DNA from: Streptomyces sp. NBS 14/10
GTDB taxonomy: Bacteria; Actinomycetota; Actinomycetes; Streptomycetales; Streptomycetaceae
Length of the DNA: 41,064 bases
Assembly: GCF_002224125.1 (NCBI RefSeq)
Contig: NZ_NCSM01000039.1
Location: 1-41,064, forward strand
Direction of reading: 5' to 3'
The notes under the pieces were generated by a model that saw nothing but the letters and a program-made list of their open reading frames with translations, was not told the DNA's origin and did not search any database. Positions 9,266-18,019 of the stretch are shown here, in pieces. The translations under genes and the position numbers were made by a program. How positions within the stretch are numbered: position 1 is the stretch's first letter; every line of letters starts with the position of its first letter.

Positions 9266-10296
9266 GTGACTTACGGACTGACGCGCCTGCTGCGTACCGA
9301 GGACGACTGGTCGGACTTGCTGTGCCTCCTCGCCGAGCTGGATCCTGAGCCGCTCCGGTGTGCCTTGCTCCTGGCACCGGGCAGGATCACCGTCTGGCGG
9401 GAGGCCTCGGTGAAGGCAGGTAGAGGGGCCCCGCAGGCCAGGCCGACTTCATCGTCCTACTGGACGACATCGAGCGCACGGTGATGGAGGTGAAGCTCGG
9501 TGCTGGTGCTCACGGCGATCAGTTCGCGGCGTACGACGCCTGGGCGGACGCGAAGGGCATACCGGTATCAGCCCGCTACCTGGTGGGCCCGAACGCTGAT
9601 CCCATCCCCAACGAGCCGAGCCATTGGTCGCGTCAGCTGACCGTCGCCGGCCTCCTCGCCAGCTGGAACCGCTCGCCGGATGACCTCGCCCGACTCCTAT
9701 CCGTCCGAGCGCTCCAGCAGTTCACACAACTGGAGGCCGAGGCAACAGGTCCGGCGAGCCAGGCCTCCATTGCGCTGAGCGACGCACTGCGTCTGCGGCG
9801 ACTGGCGAGCATGACGCAGGCTACCGCCCCACCCGGCACGATCTTCGAGCCGAAGCAACGCTCTGAGGCCGGAGCCGCGAACATCTGCGCCTGGCGAAAG
9901 ACGGCGGACGGCTACGTTGTCGCCGAGATCCAGCGCCTAAACCCGAGGAGTCCGAAAGGCGGCACGGGCACTCCCTTCGAGATCCGCATCATGGTTGGGA
10001 TCCCAGGGGCGACGCCCGAGGCCGACGGAGAACTCGCGGACCAACATCGAAGCTGGCTCGCCCGCCGTAGCTTCGTGCAGTACGCGGGCTCGACCGTCCA
10101 GGCGATGGTGGTGGCACCGGAAGACGACGGATTCAAGACGGAGAAGTCGAGAGGGAAAGGCCACCCGCGGTACTACGGCTACAAAGGCGGCGGGGAGGGA
10201 AGCTCGGCGGTGCTCCGGAGCACGGTCGACTTGAACGACATGGTGACCGCGTTCTCCGCCGCGCTGCAGTACCTCACCACGTACCCAGAGCAGTAG
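9266..10296 (+). pseudogene. PD-(D/E)XK-like protein of unknown function, split by one frame break
   Basis: Two frames join into one protein of about 340 residues. The first begins with GTG 9266 (TYGLTRLLRTEDDWSDLLCLL). A single-base slip in the GGGGCCCC stretch (about 9424-9431) leads into the second, which reads QADFIVLLDDIERT and then VMEVKLGAGAHGDQFAAYD. The Asp followed by a strand and E-V-K is the PD-(D/E)XK nuclease signature, and a Gln-rich helix follows as in many such enzymes. The rest (to 10296) is not recognised. If the break is a sequencing error, this is an intact putative nuclease; if real, the downstream part could still start at ATG 9484 or 9487 but would lack the metal-binding Asp. 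It is divergent from a Nudix gene and followed by a zinc-ribbon/GIY-YIG gene. Confidence 0.6.
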
Positions 10297-10377
10297 ACCA
10301 GGCCAGAGCGCGATCCCCGGCGGCGGGCCCCCTCGCCGTCGATCAAGACCACGTCAGCCCCCAGATAGAGGACGGCC

Positions 10378-11268
10378 GTGCCCCCTTCGATCCCCGCCAA
10401 TGTCGCGGCTGCTGACATGCGTAGGCTGGGCAACGCCGAGCCCCTGGAACCCTACCCAGGCCGTGCCCGCGAACCTTGGATGTGCCGTCACATCCCGTGC
10501 CAGCAGGTCATCTATCCGAACCGCAACAACGTGTTGAACGGCCAGGGGGCCTGCATCTGGTGCGCGCCCAACGCCCCGAAGAACCCAGAAGAGGCCAAGG
10601 CGGCGATGCTGGAGCACGGCTTCATCGTGCTGGTGGACTTCCTCGGGACTGGCAAGCCGTGGCTCTCGCAGTGCGTAGCGGCTGGGCACATCGTGGCGCC
10701 CCGGTACGACAACGTCACCGGCCGCAACGGCGGCTGCCGGTTCTGCAAGCGCTATGGCCCCGGCGACCCGCACGAGGCGGTCGCCGACATGCGGGCCGCC
10801 GGCTTCCGCCCCCTGGAGCCGTTCAAGAACATCGCCTCGCCCTGGCTTTCGCTATGTGAGCGGTGCACGAAGACCTCCACGCCCCGGTTGAACAACGTCC
10901 GGACCAGGGGTGAGTGCTGCCAGCACTGTGCGCGCTACGGACTGGACCCGGGCGCCCCGGCCCGCCTGTACGTCCTCTCCCACGCGGAGTACGGCGCCGT
11001 GAAGATCGGGATCACTGGACTACGGACCCGCGAGGACCGTGTTGCCCGATTCCGGGGCCACGGCTGGGTGCCGTTCACCCAGATCGACTTTGCCACGGGC
11101 GCGGATGCGTATCGGGTTGAGCAGAGCGTGATCCGCCGACTCAGGGGCGAGGGGCACGGGGTGTTCCTCGGCGACTCGCAGATGCCGATCGGCGGCTACA
11201 AGGAGACGTTCGACGCGACGTCCGTGTCCGTTGAGCGGCTGCTCGCGCTGGCGGAGGCAGGACGGTAG
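10378..11268 (+). CDS. Triple zinc-ribbon protein with C-terminal GIY-YIG-like domain
   Basis: 296 residues from GTG 10378. Three repeats near 34-63, 95-123 and 156-184 follow the pattern W-x-C...C/H...R/N-x-N-N-V...G-x-C-x-x-C, i.e. short treble-clef or zinc-ribbon units of the kind found in probable DNA-binding proteins. The last unit keeps its cysteines. Residues about 197-265 look like a T5orf172-type GIY-YIG domain: LYVLSH for the GIY strand, VKIGIT (209-211) for the YIG strand, R221/R224, and E248 as the metal-binding glutamate. A DNA-binding nuclease is the natural inference, but activity is untested. It follows the PD-(D/E)XK-like gene by 81 bp in the same direction and may be cotranscribed. 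Confidence 0.7.
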   Translation: MPPSIPANVAAADMRRLGNAEPLEPYPGRAREPWMCRHIPCQQVIYPNRNNVLNGQGACIWCAPNAPKNPEEAKAAMLEHGFIVLVDFLGTGKPWLSQCVAAGHIVAPRYDNVTGRNGGCRFCKRYGPGDPHEAVADMRAAGFRPLEPFKNIASPWLSLCERCTKTSTPRLNNVRTRGECCQHCARYGLDPGAPARLYVLSHAEYGAVKIGITGLRTREDRVARFRGHGWVPFTQIDFATGADAYRVEQSVIRRLRGEGHGVFLGDSQMPIGGYKETFDATSVSVERLLALAEAGR

Positions 11269-11445
11269 CGGCGCGGCGTTAGGTCGCGCCGGACTGCGGG
11301 GCCCCGGCGGATGCGAGCCAGCGCTTCACCGCTACGAGACGTTCGGGCAGCAAACTGATACGCAGGTCCGGCTGGACCTGCAGTTGCCACCCAGTTCTCG
11401 CGTGGCAGGACGCCGATCACCTCGCGGAACGCGCGGGTTCAGACT

Positions 11446-11847
11446 TTAAATTTCGATGACTGCTCTCGGGTCTGCCCAGATTGAGCGAAGTTCGGCGATG
11501 TCGTTCAGCGGAGAGTGCTTCGTGACCTCGACGATCCCGGCGACGCAAGCCTGCACGGTCTCCGGGTCGCGGTCCTCGATCGCCCTGTCGAGTCGAGCGA
11601 AGAAGTCTCGATGCAGTTCGCGACGCTCGCCGAAAACGCGGTCCAGGTAGTCCCGCAAGCCTTGGCTCGCGGCGTTGATTCTGGCGACCTCCTTGTCCCG
11701 GTCCGCGGCAATCCGGGCGCGCTCCGTCAGGCTGGCGTCGATGCCTTTGGCGACGTCGATGATCGCCATGAGGTACTGGACGGCATCCGCGGTGGTGGCC
11801 ACACGGCCGACCGTTTCGACGACGGTGCTCACACGGGCGTCAGGCAT
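11446..11847 (-). CDS. Hypothetical protein, second gene of a two-gene operon
   Basis: 133 residues, not recognised. The protein is mostly helical and charged, with a region rich in Arg/Glu/Asp (about 38-95) including DYLDRVFGERRELHRDFFARL. No signal peptide, membrane segment or cysteine pair is visible apart from one Cys. Its ATG lies inside the 3' end of the upstream gene (8-nt overlap), so the two are almost certainly translated together. Function is unknown. Confidence 0.65.
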   Translation of the reverse strand: MPDARVSTVVETVGRVATTADAVQYLMAIIDVAKGIDASLTERARIAADRDKEVARINAASQGLRDYLDRVFGERRELHRDFFARLDRAIEDRDPETVQACVAGIVEVTKHSPLNDIAELRSIWADPRAVIEI

Positions 11848-12838
11848 TCGTGGACTCCGGGCTGTAGTCGCGGTACTTGACCACGAGGAATTCGGCGCTC
11901 GGGTCGAGCGTCAGATCTGGATTCATCACAGGTGCTTCGGCGAGTTCGACGACGCCCTTCACCAGTTGAAGCGCCGTATGGAGCCGATGCGCATGGTCAT
12001 CGTTATCGAGGTCGAACCCGCCCGGCGCACGTTCAGTCTCTTCCAGGCGGTCGAGCGCGTCACCGGCCCGCCGAACCATGCCAGCCAGCACGGCGAGCAA
12101 CTCGCCGATTCGGCTGTCCACGCCTTGAAGGAGCACCGAGCTCCGGAGGTAAGTGGCGACTGCCTTCTTGACGTCTGCGTCGAACTGCGCGACAGCCTTG
12201 TCCTCGTCGGCCTTTTGCTTGATCAGCAACCCGACGGTCAACGCGACCGCCGGTACCGCCGTGATGATGTTGAGCCGACGAACGCCTGCTACGACGCCCC
12301 CGCCTCCAGCAGCCTTCGTGCCGCCTCCGATGACCGCCAGGGTGGCATTTCTCTTTGCCGCGCCGCTCAGCGTGTTGATCGCAGTACCGGTAGACGCGGT
12401 GGCGACCTTCGCGACAGTTGCATAGGCGGCACCGCTCAGTCCGATTCCGGCGGCCGCCGACGCGATGCCCCTCATTGCGGTCGCGGTCCCGCTGGTGCCG
12501 GAGACCTCGGGCGACGTATCGATTTCACGATTCGCCGGCGCCTCTCCGCCCTCGATGACTTGGCGTCCACGCATCCGCAGCTGCCGCTCGTTGCGTTCAG
12601 CAAAGGCCCGCATTCGAGGCGTCACGGTGTCGAGGGCGGACTGTTGCCGAACTCCCAGGCCTCTCAACTGCGCGATGATGGAGTCGGCGATGCCTCGGTG
12701 CTTCGCGTGCTCAGCATCGTGGTGAGCCTGAAGGTCTGCGATCTTCTTCTTTGCCCGATCCGCGACGACCTTGTTTCCAATCACGCCAACGGCAGACGTG
12801 CCAGCGGCGACGGCCACGGGGATCACTGGGAACTGCAT
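11840..12838 (-). CDS. Uncharacterised glycine-rich hydrophobic protein, first gene of operon
   Basis: 332 residues from ATG 12838, chosen because GGAGG sits five bases upstream; a further in-frame extension to 12922 lacks such a site. Visible parts: an N-terminal hydrophobic stretch with small residues (VIPVAVAAGTSAVGVIG), a charged helix, and a central Ala/Gly-rich block with a glycine-zipper-like run (GGGTKAAGGGGVVAG) followed by a hydrophobic helix (IITAVPAVALTVGLLI). The C-terminal half is helical and soluble. Such Gly-rich blocks occur in assorted uncharacterised bacterial proteins and could insert in a membrane. It overlaps the next gene by 8 nt. No function can be named; a membrane-active or defence-related role is speculation from context. 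Confidence 0.65.
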   Translation of the reverse strand: MQFPVIPVAVAAGTSAVGVIGNKVVADRAKKKIADLQAHHDAEHAKHRGIADSIIAQLRGLGVRQQSALDTVTPRMRAFAERNERQLRMRGRQVIEGGEAPANREIDTSPEVSGTSGTATAMRGIASAAAGIGLSGAAYATVAKVATASTGTAINTLSGAAKRNATLAVIGGGTKAAGGGGVVAGVRRLNIITAVPAVALTVGLLIKQKADEDKAVAQFDADVKKAVATYLRSSVLLQGVDSRIGELLAVLAGMVRRAGDALDRLEETERAPGGFDLDNDDHAHRLHTALQLVKGVVELAEAPVMNPDLTLDPSAEFLVVKYRDYSPESTNA

Positions 12839-13242
12839 TGTGGCCTCCGAGTGATGTACGCAGCGACGAGCTCCAGGTTTTTCACGTGCCACGCTGGCGT
12901 CTGAGTTATAGTCAAAAAGCAAGGCCCACGTCTAGTTGGGCTCATCTAGAATCCTGGCCGTCGTCAAGGGTTGCTGCACTCCTCAGGTGATGGAGCGTAG
13001 CGGGTTGTAGCCGCGTGTCCACGTTCAGGGTGGGTGGTCGCGGGGTGGTCTCGCAGCCCAGGGCTGTGCTGGCGGGTGTTATGTAGGAGTCGGTGCCTGC
13101 TGCCCCTTGATCACGGCTTCCCTCGAAACCAGCCGCACCCAGCTCAGGCGCGACCGTAGATTCCGTCACGTCTCTCGCCAGGCCCTTGCCTCCTCTGCCA
13201 TCGCTGCGCGAGCTGCCTTGACCCTGCGGTCACCCAGGCTTC
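12839..13242. other. Intergenic stretch upstream of the two-gene operon
   Basis: About 400 bp without a recognisable gene. On the minus strand a TATAAC -10-like hexamer (12910-12905) lies about 70 bp before the operon start and may be its promoter. The rest up to the IS end at 13243 shows open frames on both strands but no similarity I recognise. Confidence 0.4.
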
Positions 13243-14446
13243 CCTGTGGGTGCCGGAAACGGTGTCACCCTACGCGACCTGCTTGTATTCGTGGATGAGG
13301 CCACCGAGCCGATCGTGCCGAGAAACCGCTGTGCGGTTGTGAGCTGGCTGCGGTTCAGGGGCGGTCAGTCGGTCTGGTGGTCGTTGTCCGAGGGATCGGT
13401 GCGGCCGATGACTGTTGTAGTGCTCCGCGTACTCGTTGACGACGAGGCGGAGGTGGTTCTGTCCCGTGATCAGGATGCGGTCGGTGGCCTCACGGCGGCA
13501 CGATCCGATCCAGCGCTCCGCGATGGCATTCATCCGAGGCACTGCGGGCAGTGTCGCGATGACCCGCACGCCGATTGCCTGGAAGACAGCATCGAAGCTG
13601 TCGGTGAAGTACGCGCCGCGGTCTCGGATGAGGAACTTGATCGACTCGGCATGGTCGCCGAGGTCCATGAGGTAATTCCGTGCCTGTTGGGTGATCCAGG
13701 GGCCGGTCGGGTGTCGGGTGATGCCGGCGATGTGTACCCGCCGGGTGCTGTGGTCGATGAAGAACAGCACGAACCAGCGTCGCAAGAAGACCGTATCGAT
13801 GTGGAACAGATCGGTGGCTACGATCGCGGAGGCCTGGGCTTTGAGGAAGGCGGCCCAGGAGCGGTTCGTACGCTGCGGCGAGGGGTCGATCCCGGTCTCC
13901 TGCAAAATTGCCCAGACGGTCGAGGCGGCGACGTTACGCCCAAGGCCGAGGAGCTCGCCGTGGATGCGGCGGTATCCCCATCCCGGGTTCTCCCGCGCCA
14001 GGCGCACGACCAGTTGGCGTAGGGACACTGGTTTCGGTGGTCGGCCCGGACGACGGGATGAGTAGGTCCATTTCCAGGCGGTGAGCCGTGCGTGCCAGCG
14101 CAGGACCGATCGCGGAGAGACCAGCAAGGCGAGTTGTGATCGCCGCTGCTTGCTGACGAGCCGGAGCAGTGCCGCCATGACGGCCCTGTCGCTCCAGGAG
14201 AAGCGCGGCCGTGGCTGGGTGCGTCGTGCGATGGCGAGTTGATGCCGGAGCATCAAGATCTCTGTGTTCTTCGAGGCGTCCGAACGGGCGAGCAGGGCAA
14301 GCCATCGGAAGGTCTGGCAGACGAGTAGGTAGATGAGCCGTATCACCACGACCGGCATGCTGCCTCAGAACGGCTCGCTGCTCCTGAGGTCCGGCAAATC
14401 CGAACCAGCAGGTCAGCCCGGATGACACAATTTCGGCACCCACAGG
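13243..14446 (-). mobile_element. Complete IS of about 1.2 kb with integrase-core transposase
   Basis: Imperfect terminal inverted repeats are visible: the left end starts CCTGTGGGTGCCGGAAAC (13243 onward), and the right end closes with GGCACCCACAGG (14435-14446), matching over about 19 of 24 positions. They bracket one full-length transposase gene. No clear target duplication was found. Confidence 0.8.
13270..14358 (-). CDS. IS transposase, integrase core (rve) domain, IS481/IS3-like
   Basis: 362 residues, apparently intact. An N-terminal helix-turn-helix segment is followed by the linker motif RLARENPGWGYRRIHGELLGLG and then the DDE catalytic core: Asp in ATDLFHIDTV, Asp in LIRDRGAYF, Glu in NAIAERWIGS. 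The C-terminus ends with the HYNSHRPHRSLGQRPP motif typical of this group. It fills the IS bounded by the inverted repeats at 13243 and 14446. Related but decayed transposases lie at 17226, 31822 and 32361. Whether ISfinder would file it under IS481 or another rve family is uncertain. Confidence 0.88.
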   Translation of the reverse strand: MPVVVIRLIYLLVCQTFRWLALLARSDASKNTEILMLRHQLAIARRTQPRPRFSWSDRAVMAALLRLVSKQRRSQLALLVSPRSVLRWHARLTAWKWTYSSRRPGRPPKPVSLRQLVVRLARENPGWGYRRIHGELLGLGRNVAASTVWAILQETGIDPSPQRTNRSWAAFLKAQASAIVATDLFHIDTVFLRRWFVLFFIDHSTRRVHIAGITRHPTGPWITQQARNYLMDLGDHAESIKFLIRDRGAYFTDSFDAVFQAIGVRVIATLPAVPRMNAIAERWIGSCRREATDRILITGQNHLRLVVNEYAEHYNSHRPHRSLGQRPPDRLTAPEPQPAHNRTAVSRHDRLGGLIHEYKQVA

Positions 14447-14483
14447 GCTGACCTGCGCACATCCTCCTTGGAAGGACGTTGAT

Positions 14484-15221
14484 ATGTCAGGTATCGAGGG
14501 CAAGGTCGTAGCGATCACCGGTGCCAGCAGCGGCATCGGAGCGGCGACGGCGACCTACCTCGCCGAGAAAGGGGCCCGGCTCGTGCTCGGAGCCCGACGG
14601 GAGGACCGGCTGAACGCGGTGGTGGACCAGATCACGGCGCAGGGCGGCTCGGCCTTCGGGGCCGTCATCGACGTGACGCGCCGCGAGGACCTCAAGCGCC
14701 TGACGGACACGGCGGTCGACCGGTTTGGCCGGCTCGATGTCCTGGTCTCCAACGCCGGCACGATGGCGGTGTCACCGTTTGACGAGCTGCGCCAGGACGA
14801 CTGGGACGCCATGGTCGCAACGCATATCACCGGCCTGCTGAACGGTATCGGGGCGGCACTGCCCATCTTCCGGCGGCAGCGCTCCGGCCAGTTTGTTACC
14901 GTCGCCTCCACTGCGGCCTACGTCGTGAAATCTCCCCAGGCCGTCTACGCGGCCACCAAGACGGCGGTGAAGGTGCTGACCGAGGGTCTGCGGCAGGAGT
15001 CGGGACCCCACCTGCGTGTCACCCTCGTCTCACCGGGGTTCACCAACACTGAGGGCGTGGGCAAGGGGGCGAGTCCCGAAGCAGCGGCGGCGGCCGCCCA
15101 ACAGCGCGACGAGATTGCCATCCCGCCCTCGGCCATCGCATCCGCGATCGGTTACGCGATCGAGCAGCCCGTCGGCATCGACATCAGTGAGATCGTCGTC
15201 CGGCCTACCGTGCAAGCCTGA
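14484..15221 (+). CDS. Short-chain dehydrogenase/reductase (SDR)
   Basis: A classical SDR of 245 residues. The cofactor loop TGASSGIG is at 12-19, NAG at 90-92, and the catalytic Ser142, Tyr155 and Lys159 are in VASTAAYVVKSPQAVYAATK. Absence of an acidic residue just after the second strand (GARRE, two Arg) suggests NADP(H). GGAAGGA lies nine bases before the ATG. It resembles the large group of stand-alone SDRs acting on ketones or alcohols of unknown identity. The IS at 13243-14446 ends 37 bp upstream, so the native promoter may be displaced or supplied by the IS. Confidence 0.92.
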   Translation: MSGIEGKVVAITGASSGIGAATATYLAEKGARLVLGARREDRLNAVVDQITAQGGSAFGAVIDVTRREDLKRLTDTAVDRFGRLDVLVSNAGTMAVSPFDELRQDDWDAMVATHITGLLNGIGAALPIFRRQRSGQFVTVASTAAYVVKSPQAVYAATKTAVKVLTEGLRQESGPHLRVTLVSPGFTNTEGVGKGASPEAAAAAAQQRDEIAIPPSAIASAIGYAIEQPVGIDISEIVVRPTVQA

Positions 15222-15365
15222 CGCCCAGCACAGATAACTACGTCCGAGTAGGCGGGATCGTAAACCGGCACTGACCGCGGACAACTCATGACCCTGCGGG
15301 CCGGAGGCCGGGCATGCCGAGGTTGATCGGCGCGATGCGAGCCAGCCGCTGGCTCTCTTCGCGAC

Positions 15366-17066
15366 GTGAAGGCCTACCGGTGGCGGCTGCTGACCTCCGA
15401 TGCCGATGCGACCAAGCGGGTGTCTGCCCCGACCACGAATGCTTCGGTGCAGGTCAAGGATGTCAAGCCTGGTTTGCCTGGTACGCAGACGCTGTCGGTG
15501 GAGGCCAGCGATCTGAAGCTGGACAAGGAGGGGCGGGTGCGTTGGGGCCCGCCCGCGGAGCTGGCTTTCAAGGTGGCGGCTGCTCCCGGGCCGACCGGGC
15601 GGTGGCGCTTCGACGACGGCGGGCCCGGTTCGGGGCTGACGGTGGCGAAGGACACGGGCGAGGTGGGCGCCCGTCACGACCTCGTGCTGCGGGACGAGGC
15701 CGGCACCGGCTGGTCGACCCTCGCCAGGCGAGGTGCCGGAGATTATTCGCTGCGTCTGAACGACAACCTGAGTGATCCGGCTCAGCAGGTGGGCTATGCG
15801 TCGACGGATGGCGCGGCCGTGAACACGCAGGATTCGTTCACCGTATCCGCCTGGGTGTATCTCACCGATACGTCGGCGAATCATGTGGTGCTGTCGGCAC
15901 CGGGGGAGTACGGCTCGGCGTTCACCCTGTACTACTCGTCCGCGTACAAGAAGTGGGTCTTCAACCGGACCGACCGGGACAAGAACGATCCGGTGTACAT
16001 CCGCTCGCTGGCCGAGGAGGAAGGCCCCCCGTTGCGGGTGTGGACACACCTGACCGGCGTCTTCGACACACAAGGCGACGCGGACAAGTCCAACGACACG
16101 ATCCAACTGTTCATCAACGGACGCCCCCAGGGCGACCCGATCGTCCTGGCCGACGCGGCGCCCACGTACGAGCCGTGGACGGCCGACCGCAACCTGATGA
16201 TCGGCCGCTCCAAGGTCGCAGGAGCATACGGCGAGTATTTCCTGGGCCGCGTCGATGAGATCGCCGTCTGGCAGGACACCCGCACCCCTGAGCAGATCCG
16301 GGAAGAAGACCGACTGGACAAGGACGGAGTACCCGCCAACGAACTGGTGGCGCACTGGGATGCCACCATCTCCCAGGGCAGTCAAGTGATCGAGAGCCCG
16401 GAGGATCCGGACGACCCGGCCAGCACCACATTCCCCTACCGGCGCGGCCCCATGACACTGTCCGGGTCAGGCGCGGCACTCACGGGCGAGGACGCGACGG
16501 CGCTGGTGCTCAACGGCAGCTCTGGGTACGCCTCGGCAACGGGTCCGGTAGTTGATGAGACAGGCTCGTTCACAGTGTCGGCGCGGGTGCGACTGAACAA
16601 GGCGCTGCTGGCGGCCAAGCCGGTCGGCTACCGGGGGCTGGTTGCCGCGCAGGCCACACCGGTCGGCAAGGAGTCGTCGTGGGCGTTGTGGGTGGAGAAA
16701 CCCGCGGAAAATGTTTACCGGTGGAAGTTCGGGCGAACCTCGGTGGACAGCAACGGCAAGGTCACTGAGACGGCGATTGACATGGGCCAGGAGCCGGTCG
16801 GTGACAAGGAGTGGGACACCTGGGTGGATGTGACCGGTGTCTTCGACTCCGGGCTTCCTTTCACGGGGAGCGATGGCAGTGAACGCTTCGGTGCGGCACA
16901 GCTTTTCATTGGCCAGTTCGCCCAGCAGGGCGGTGATGACCTCGGGCTGGATACGGTCCAGCAGGGTGGCGGGTGGGATTCCGATTCACTACGCATCCAA
17001 GCGCAAAGATGCGGCCCCTGTCGGTGTCGCCTACAGGGGCCGTTCTGCGGCTTGACGGCAGTATGA
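15366..17066 (+). pseudogene. LamG-domain secreted protein, fragment
   Basis: 566 codons are open, but the protein has neither signal peptide nor a proper beginning: it opens inside an Ig-like or linker segment (KAYRWRLLTSDADATKRVS). Two concanavalin-like LamG modules follow, about residues 75-315 (GRWRFDDG...NTQDSFTVSAWVYL...VDEIAVW) and about 335-540 (AHWDATIS...DETGSFTVSARVRL). The second breaks off before its last strands, and the end is unrelated sequence running through a terminator hairpin. Large Streptomyces extracellular proteins carry such modules for carbohydrate or surface binding. N-terminal truncation is clear; C-terminal truncation is likely. Confidence 0.75.
17012..17042 (+). 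terminator. Hairpin, 10-bp perfect stem
   Basis: CGGCCCCTGT (17012-17021) pairs with ACAGGGGCCG (17033-17042) around an 11-nt loop, within the last codons of the LamG frame. A factor-independent terminator is likely, which supports the view that the true gene ended before this point. Confidence 0.65.
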
Positions 17067-17108
17067 CGGCAACGGCGGCGGACACCAGGTGTCCGCCGCC
17101 GTTGCCGT
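17066..17108. terminator. Hairpin, 20-bp perfect stem with 3-nt loop
   Basis: The arm 17066-17085 pairs perfectly with 17089-17108 around the loop CAG. It lies directly behind the LamG frame and is a strong terminator in either direction. Confidence 0.75.
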
Positions 17109-17225
17109 GCGTGTGTCAGGGGTGGTCGAGGGCGCGGCCGAGGAGGTCGATGGCTGTGCCGTTCAGAAATGCGTCGCTGCAGGTCGTAGGCGGTCTGGCG
17201 GGATCTGCGGGCTCGTTGGGGCCAT

Positions 17226-18015
17226 GTGCAGGTGATCGTCTCATTGGTGTATCAGGTCACGCGGAAGCTTCTGACGGTCCCAGCGGTGCTGCTGCGTCGG
17301 CGTCTCGTTGCACGCAGGTGGGACTACAGTGGGTGCCGGAGCAAGCCGGGCCGGCCCGGCGACGGCGGAAGTTGTGAAGGAGTTGGTGCTGCGGCTGGCG
17401 CGGGAGAACCCGCGCTGGGGGTGCCGCAGGATCCAGGGGGAGCTCGCCCGGCTGGGCCACAGGATCGGCGCGTCCACGGTATGGAAGATCTTGGCGGCAG
17501 CCGGGGTCGACCCTGCTCCCCGCCGCGGCGGGCCTACGTGGTGTGAGTTCCTGACATCCCAGGCCGAGGCCATTATCGCCTGCGACTTCCTGCACATCGA
17601 CCTGGTGGATCTTCGCCGCGTCTACGCACTGATCTTCCTCGAGCACGGCACACGCCGCCTCCACATCGCCGGGGTGACCGCGCATCCGACCGCACAGTGG
17701 GGGACCCAACAGGCCCGCAACCTTGCGCTTGAAGTGGGCGTGCGCCTGGAGTCGTTGTGCTTTGTGATCCGCGACCGGGACGGCAAATACACCGAGTCCT
17801 TCGACGCGGTTTTCGGAGCTGAGGGCATCAGAACCCTCAAGACTGCCCCGCAGTCCCCGCGGATGAACGCACACTGCGAGAGGGTTATCGGGACGCTACG
17901 GCGCGAGGTCCTCGACCACCTGTTGCGCTGGAGCGAGCGCCACGCTCTCCGTGTTCTCAGTACCTACGCCGGACACTACAACGGGCATCGACCGCATCAG
18001 GCCCGAGAGCAACTA
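17226..18015 (+). pseudogene. Decayed integrase-core (rve) transposase
   Basis: The N-terminus starts at GTG 17226 (VIVSLVYQVTRKLLTVPAVLLRR), then jumps to RLVARRWDYS, consistent with loss of roughly 60 codons near 17294. A frame change near 17350-17370 leads into ELVLRLARENPRWGCRRIQG and the catalytic core: Asp in ACDFLHIDLV, Asp in IRDRDGKYTESF, Glu in NAHCERVIG. Similarity stops at HYNGHRPHQAREQLP (about 18015), where the antisense nSTAND remnant begins. It is cousin to the intact transposase at 13270 but a different element. Confidence 0.8.
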
Positions 18016-18019
18016 CCGT

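Noticed and set aside
15030..16385. 451-codon open frame on the minus strand
   Set aside because: Covers the SDR end and the LamG gene in antisense; composition is that of an antisense frame.
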